DNA from: Burkholderiales bacterium
Lineage (GTDB): Bacteria > Pseudomonadota > Gammaproteobacteria > Burkholderiales > Burkholderiaceae_F
Direction of reading: 5' to 3'
Assembly: GCA_016716275.1 (NCBI GenBank)
Contig: JADJWR010000003.1
Coordinates: 992,001 to 1,056,000 of the forward strand
DNA: 64,000 bases
The notes under the pieces were generated by a model. The model was not told the origin of the DNA. It saw nothing but the letters and a program-made list of their open reading frames with translations, and did no database searches. Numbering within the stretch: position 1 is the first letter of the stretch; every line of letters begins with the position of its first letter. The position numbers were made by a program, and so were the translations under genes. Below, in pieces: positions 62,967-64,000 of the stretch.

Positions 62967-63196
62967 GCGTCCGGCTCCGTGGCGAGGTTGACGGGCCGTG
63001 CCGGCACGACGGTCGAGATGGCGTGCTTGTAGACCATCTGGGTGACTGTGTTGCGCAGCAGGACCACGTACTGATCGAACGACTCGATCTGGCCCTGCAG
63101 CTTGATGCCGTTGACGAGGTAGATCGACACAGGCACGTGCTCCTTGCGCAGCGCGTTCAGAAACGGGTCTTGTAGAAGTTGCCCTTTGTTGCTCAT
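62963..63196 (-). CDS. hfq: RNA chaperone Hfq
   Basis: Hexameric Sm-like protein that pairs small RNAs with mRNAs. The 77-aa product begins MSNKGQLLQDPFLNALRKE, with Sm1 in LVNGIKLQGQIESFDQYV and Sm2 in VYKHAISTVVP. The ATG has GGAG upstream. The short C-terminal tail (ARPVNLATEPDA) is usual for betaproteobacteria. It sits between der and hflX, the conserved order, and overlaps the proposed hflX start. Confidence 0.97.
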   Translation of the reverse strand: MSNKGQLLQDPFLNALRKEHVPVSIYLVNGIKLQGQIESFDQYVVLLRNTVTQMVYKHAISTVVPARPVNLATEPDA

Positions 63197-63255
63197 GTCG
63201 GCTCCGTCTTCTTCGTTTGGACAGCGCCCGCGGGCGGCCGTCCGCCGCAATGCTT

Positions 63256-63285
63256 CTTAGATGGCCCCGCCGCGGGGAAATTCAA
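63256..63285 (-). promoter_or_regulatory. possible promoter of hfq-hflX-hflKC
   Basis: In the gap between der and hfq, minus-strand TTGAAT (63285-63280) and TCTAAG (63261-63256) are spaced by 18 nt, about 60 nt before the hfq start. Each hexamer matches consensus at four of six positions. The gap is visibly richer in A+T than its flanks. Confidence 0.35.
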
Positions 63286-63309
63286 TGTAGCGGAAAAGAA
63301 AATCGCCCG

Positions 63310-64000
63310 CTATCGCGCCTCGCGCGCACCGGCATAGGGATTTGTGCTGGTCCGGAACTCGATGCGCAGCGGGGTGCCGGCGAGCGAAAACTCGCGCCTG
63401 AACCAGCCCTCGAGATAGCGCCGGTAAGAAGGCTGGATGTGGCCGAGCGAATTGCCGTGCACGACGATCACCGGCGGGTTGTGCCCGCCCTGGTGGGCGT
63501 AGCGCATCTTCGGCCGGGCATTGCCCGCGCGCGGCGGCTGCTGCCTTTCGACGGCCGCGCGCAGCGCCCTCGTCAGCCGCGGCGTCGGCAGGCGGGCAAA
63601 GGCGGCCCGGTGCGCGCTGTCGACCGACCGCATCAGTGCGCCGAGTCCGGCGCGCTTGTGTGCCGAGATGAAGTGCAGCTGCGCCCAGTCGAGGAAGTGC
63701 AGCTTGCGCTCGAGATCGCGCTTGACCATGGCGCGGCGATACTCGTCCAGCTGGTCCCACTTGTTGACCGCCAGCACCAGTGCCCTGCCCTTTTCCAGGA
63801 TGAAGCCGGCGATGTGCGCGTCCTGCTCGGCGATCTCCGCCGCGCCGTCAAGCAGCAGCACGGCGACGTGGCAGCCCTCGATCGCCTGCAGCGTCTTGAC
63901 CACCGAGAACTTCTCCACCGTCTCGAAGACCTTGCCCCGCCGGCGCAGGCCGGCCGTGTCGATCAGCAGGTAGTCGCGGCCGCCGTAGCTGAACTCGACC
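63310..64000 (-). CDS. der: ribosome-assembly GTPase Der (EngA), C-terminal part
   Basis: Double-GTPase that assists 50S assembly. The window contains the second half: G3 of domain 2 (LIDTAGLRRRGK), G4 NKWD, G5 ISAHK, and the KH-like C-terminal domain with MRYAHQGGHNPPVIVVHGN. The 5' part lies beyond the right edge, so the frame is open to base 64000. It ends 113 nt upstream of the hfq start; hfq may be partly transcribed from der. Confidence 0.96.
   Translation of the reverse strand, partial: VEFSYGGRDYLLIDTAGLRRRGKVFETVEKFSVVKTLQAIEGCHVAVLLLDGAAEIAEQDAHIAGFILEKGRALVLAVNKWDQLDEYRRAMVKRDLERKLHFLDWAQLHFISAHKRAGLGALMRSVDSAHRAAFARLPTPRLTRALRAAVERQQPPRAGNARPKMRYAHQGGHNPPVIVVHGNSLGHIQPSYRRYLEGWFRREFSLAGTPLRIEFRTSTNPYAGAREAR

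Overview
The window looks like chromosomal DNA of a high-G+C betaproteobacterium, most likely in or near the Rhodocyclales (Azoarcus/Thauera/'Candidatus Accumulibacter' neighbourhood). I infer this from gene order rather than a database match: yceD-rpmF-plsX-fabH, rpsF-priB-rpsR-rplI-dnaB, alaC-hom-thrC-(mobB)-moeA-moaD-moaE and der-hfq-hflX-hflK-hflC-DUF2065-hisZ-purA are typical betaproteobacterial layouts, and a DUF2863 gene is present. Coding density is very high. Many neighbours overlap by 1-14 nt (ATGA or TGATG junctions), GTG and TTG starts are common, and most of the window is core housekeeping sequence.

Layout. 1-5709: fatty-acid/phospholipid genes with L32 (fabH partial, plsX, rpmF, yceD) diverging from maf and a tetrapyrrole-methylase-fold methyltransferase; then a Rieske protein, a HAD phosphatase and rluC. 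5710-9043: rne with a leader of about 550 nt containing hairpins, closed by a strong hairpin. 9136-12050: moaA-mobA-moeA. 12115-15072: an aldehyde dehydrogenase divergent from a CNT nucleoside transporter, with a 17-bp palindrome between them, then a GNAT gene broken at a 12-G run. 15140-19200: glyoxylate shunt (aceB, a type II haloacid dehalogenase, aceA) with an AT-rich promoter/operator. 19387-24219: RraA-family aldolase with an MFS transporter, periplasmic 5'-nucleotidase, DUF2863 protein. 24289-26940: clpB with a sigma-32-like promoter. 26998-33459: tamA-tamB-tesA. 33484-45916: a long minus-strand series alaC, hom, thrC, mobB, moeA, moaD, moaE, RND adaptor, RND pump, PLD-family lipoprotein, with a REP-like inverted pair between alaC and hom. 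46077-49022: Mth938-domain protein, Bcp, PIN-PhoH, DUF456. 49042-55994: dnaB, rplI, rpsR, priB, rpsF, a sirtuin, rlmB, rnr. 56089-56173: tRNA-Leu(CAG). 56211-64000: purine salvage/synthesis, hisZ, hflC/hflK/hflX, hfq and the C-terminal part of der.

How it fits together. Molybdenum-cofactor synthesis is split over two sites: moaA, mobA and one moeA at 9-12 kb, and mobB, a second moeA, moaD and moaE at 39-42 kb. Only moaC and mog/moaB are absent from the window. RNA metabolism is strongly represented (RNase E, RNase R, Hfq, RluC, RlmB, PIN-PhoH, an RraA-family protein). Envelope assembly is represented by TamA/TamB, an RND pump and a cardiolipin-synthase-like lipoprotein.

I found no prophage, CRISPR array, insertion sequence or defence island. 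The most interesting signals are local: an hflX frame with no canonical start codon, a promoter/operator ahead of aceA that stands out by base composition, the palindrome between ald and the CNT gene, a REP pair, a second MoeA with altered conserved motifs, an RND pump coupled to moaE, and a gene break at a poly-G run.
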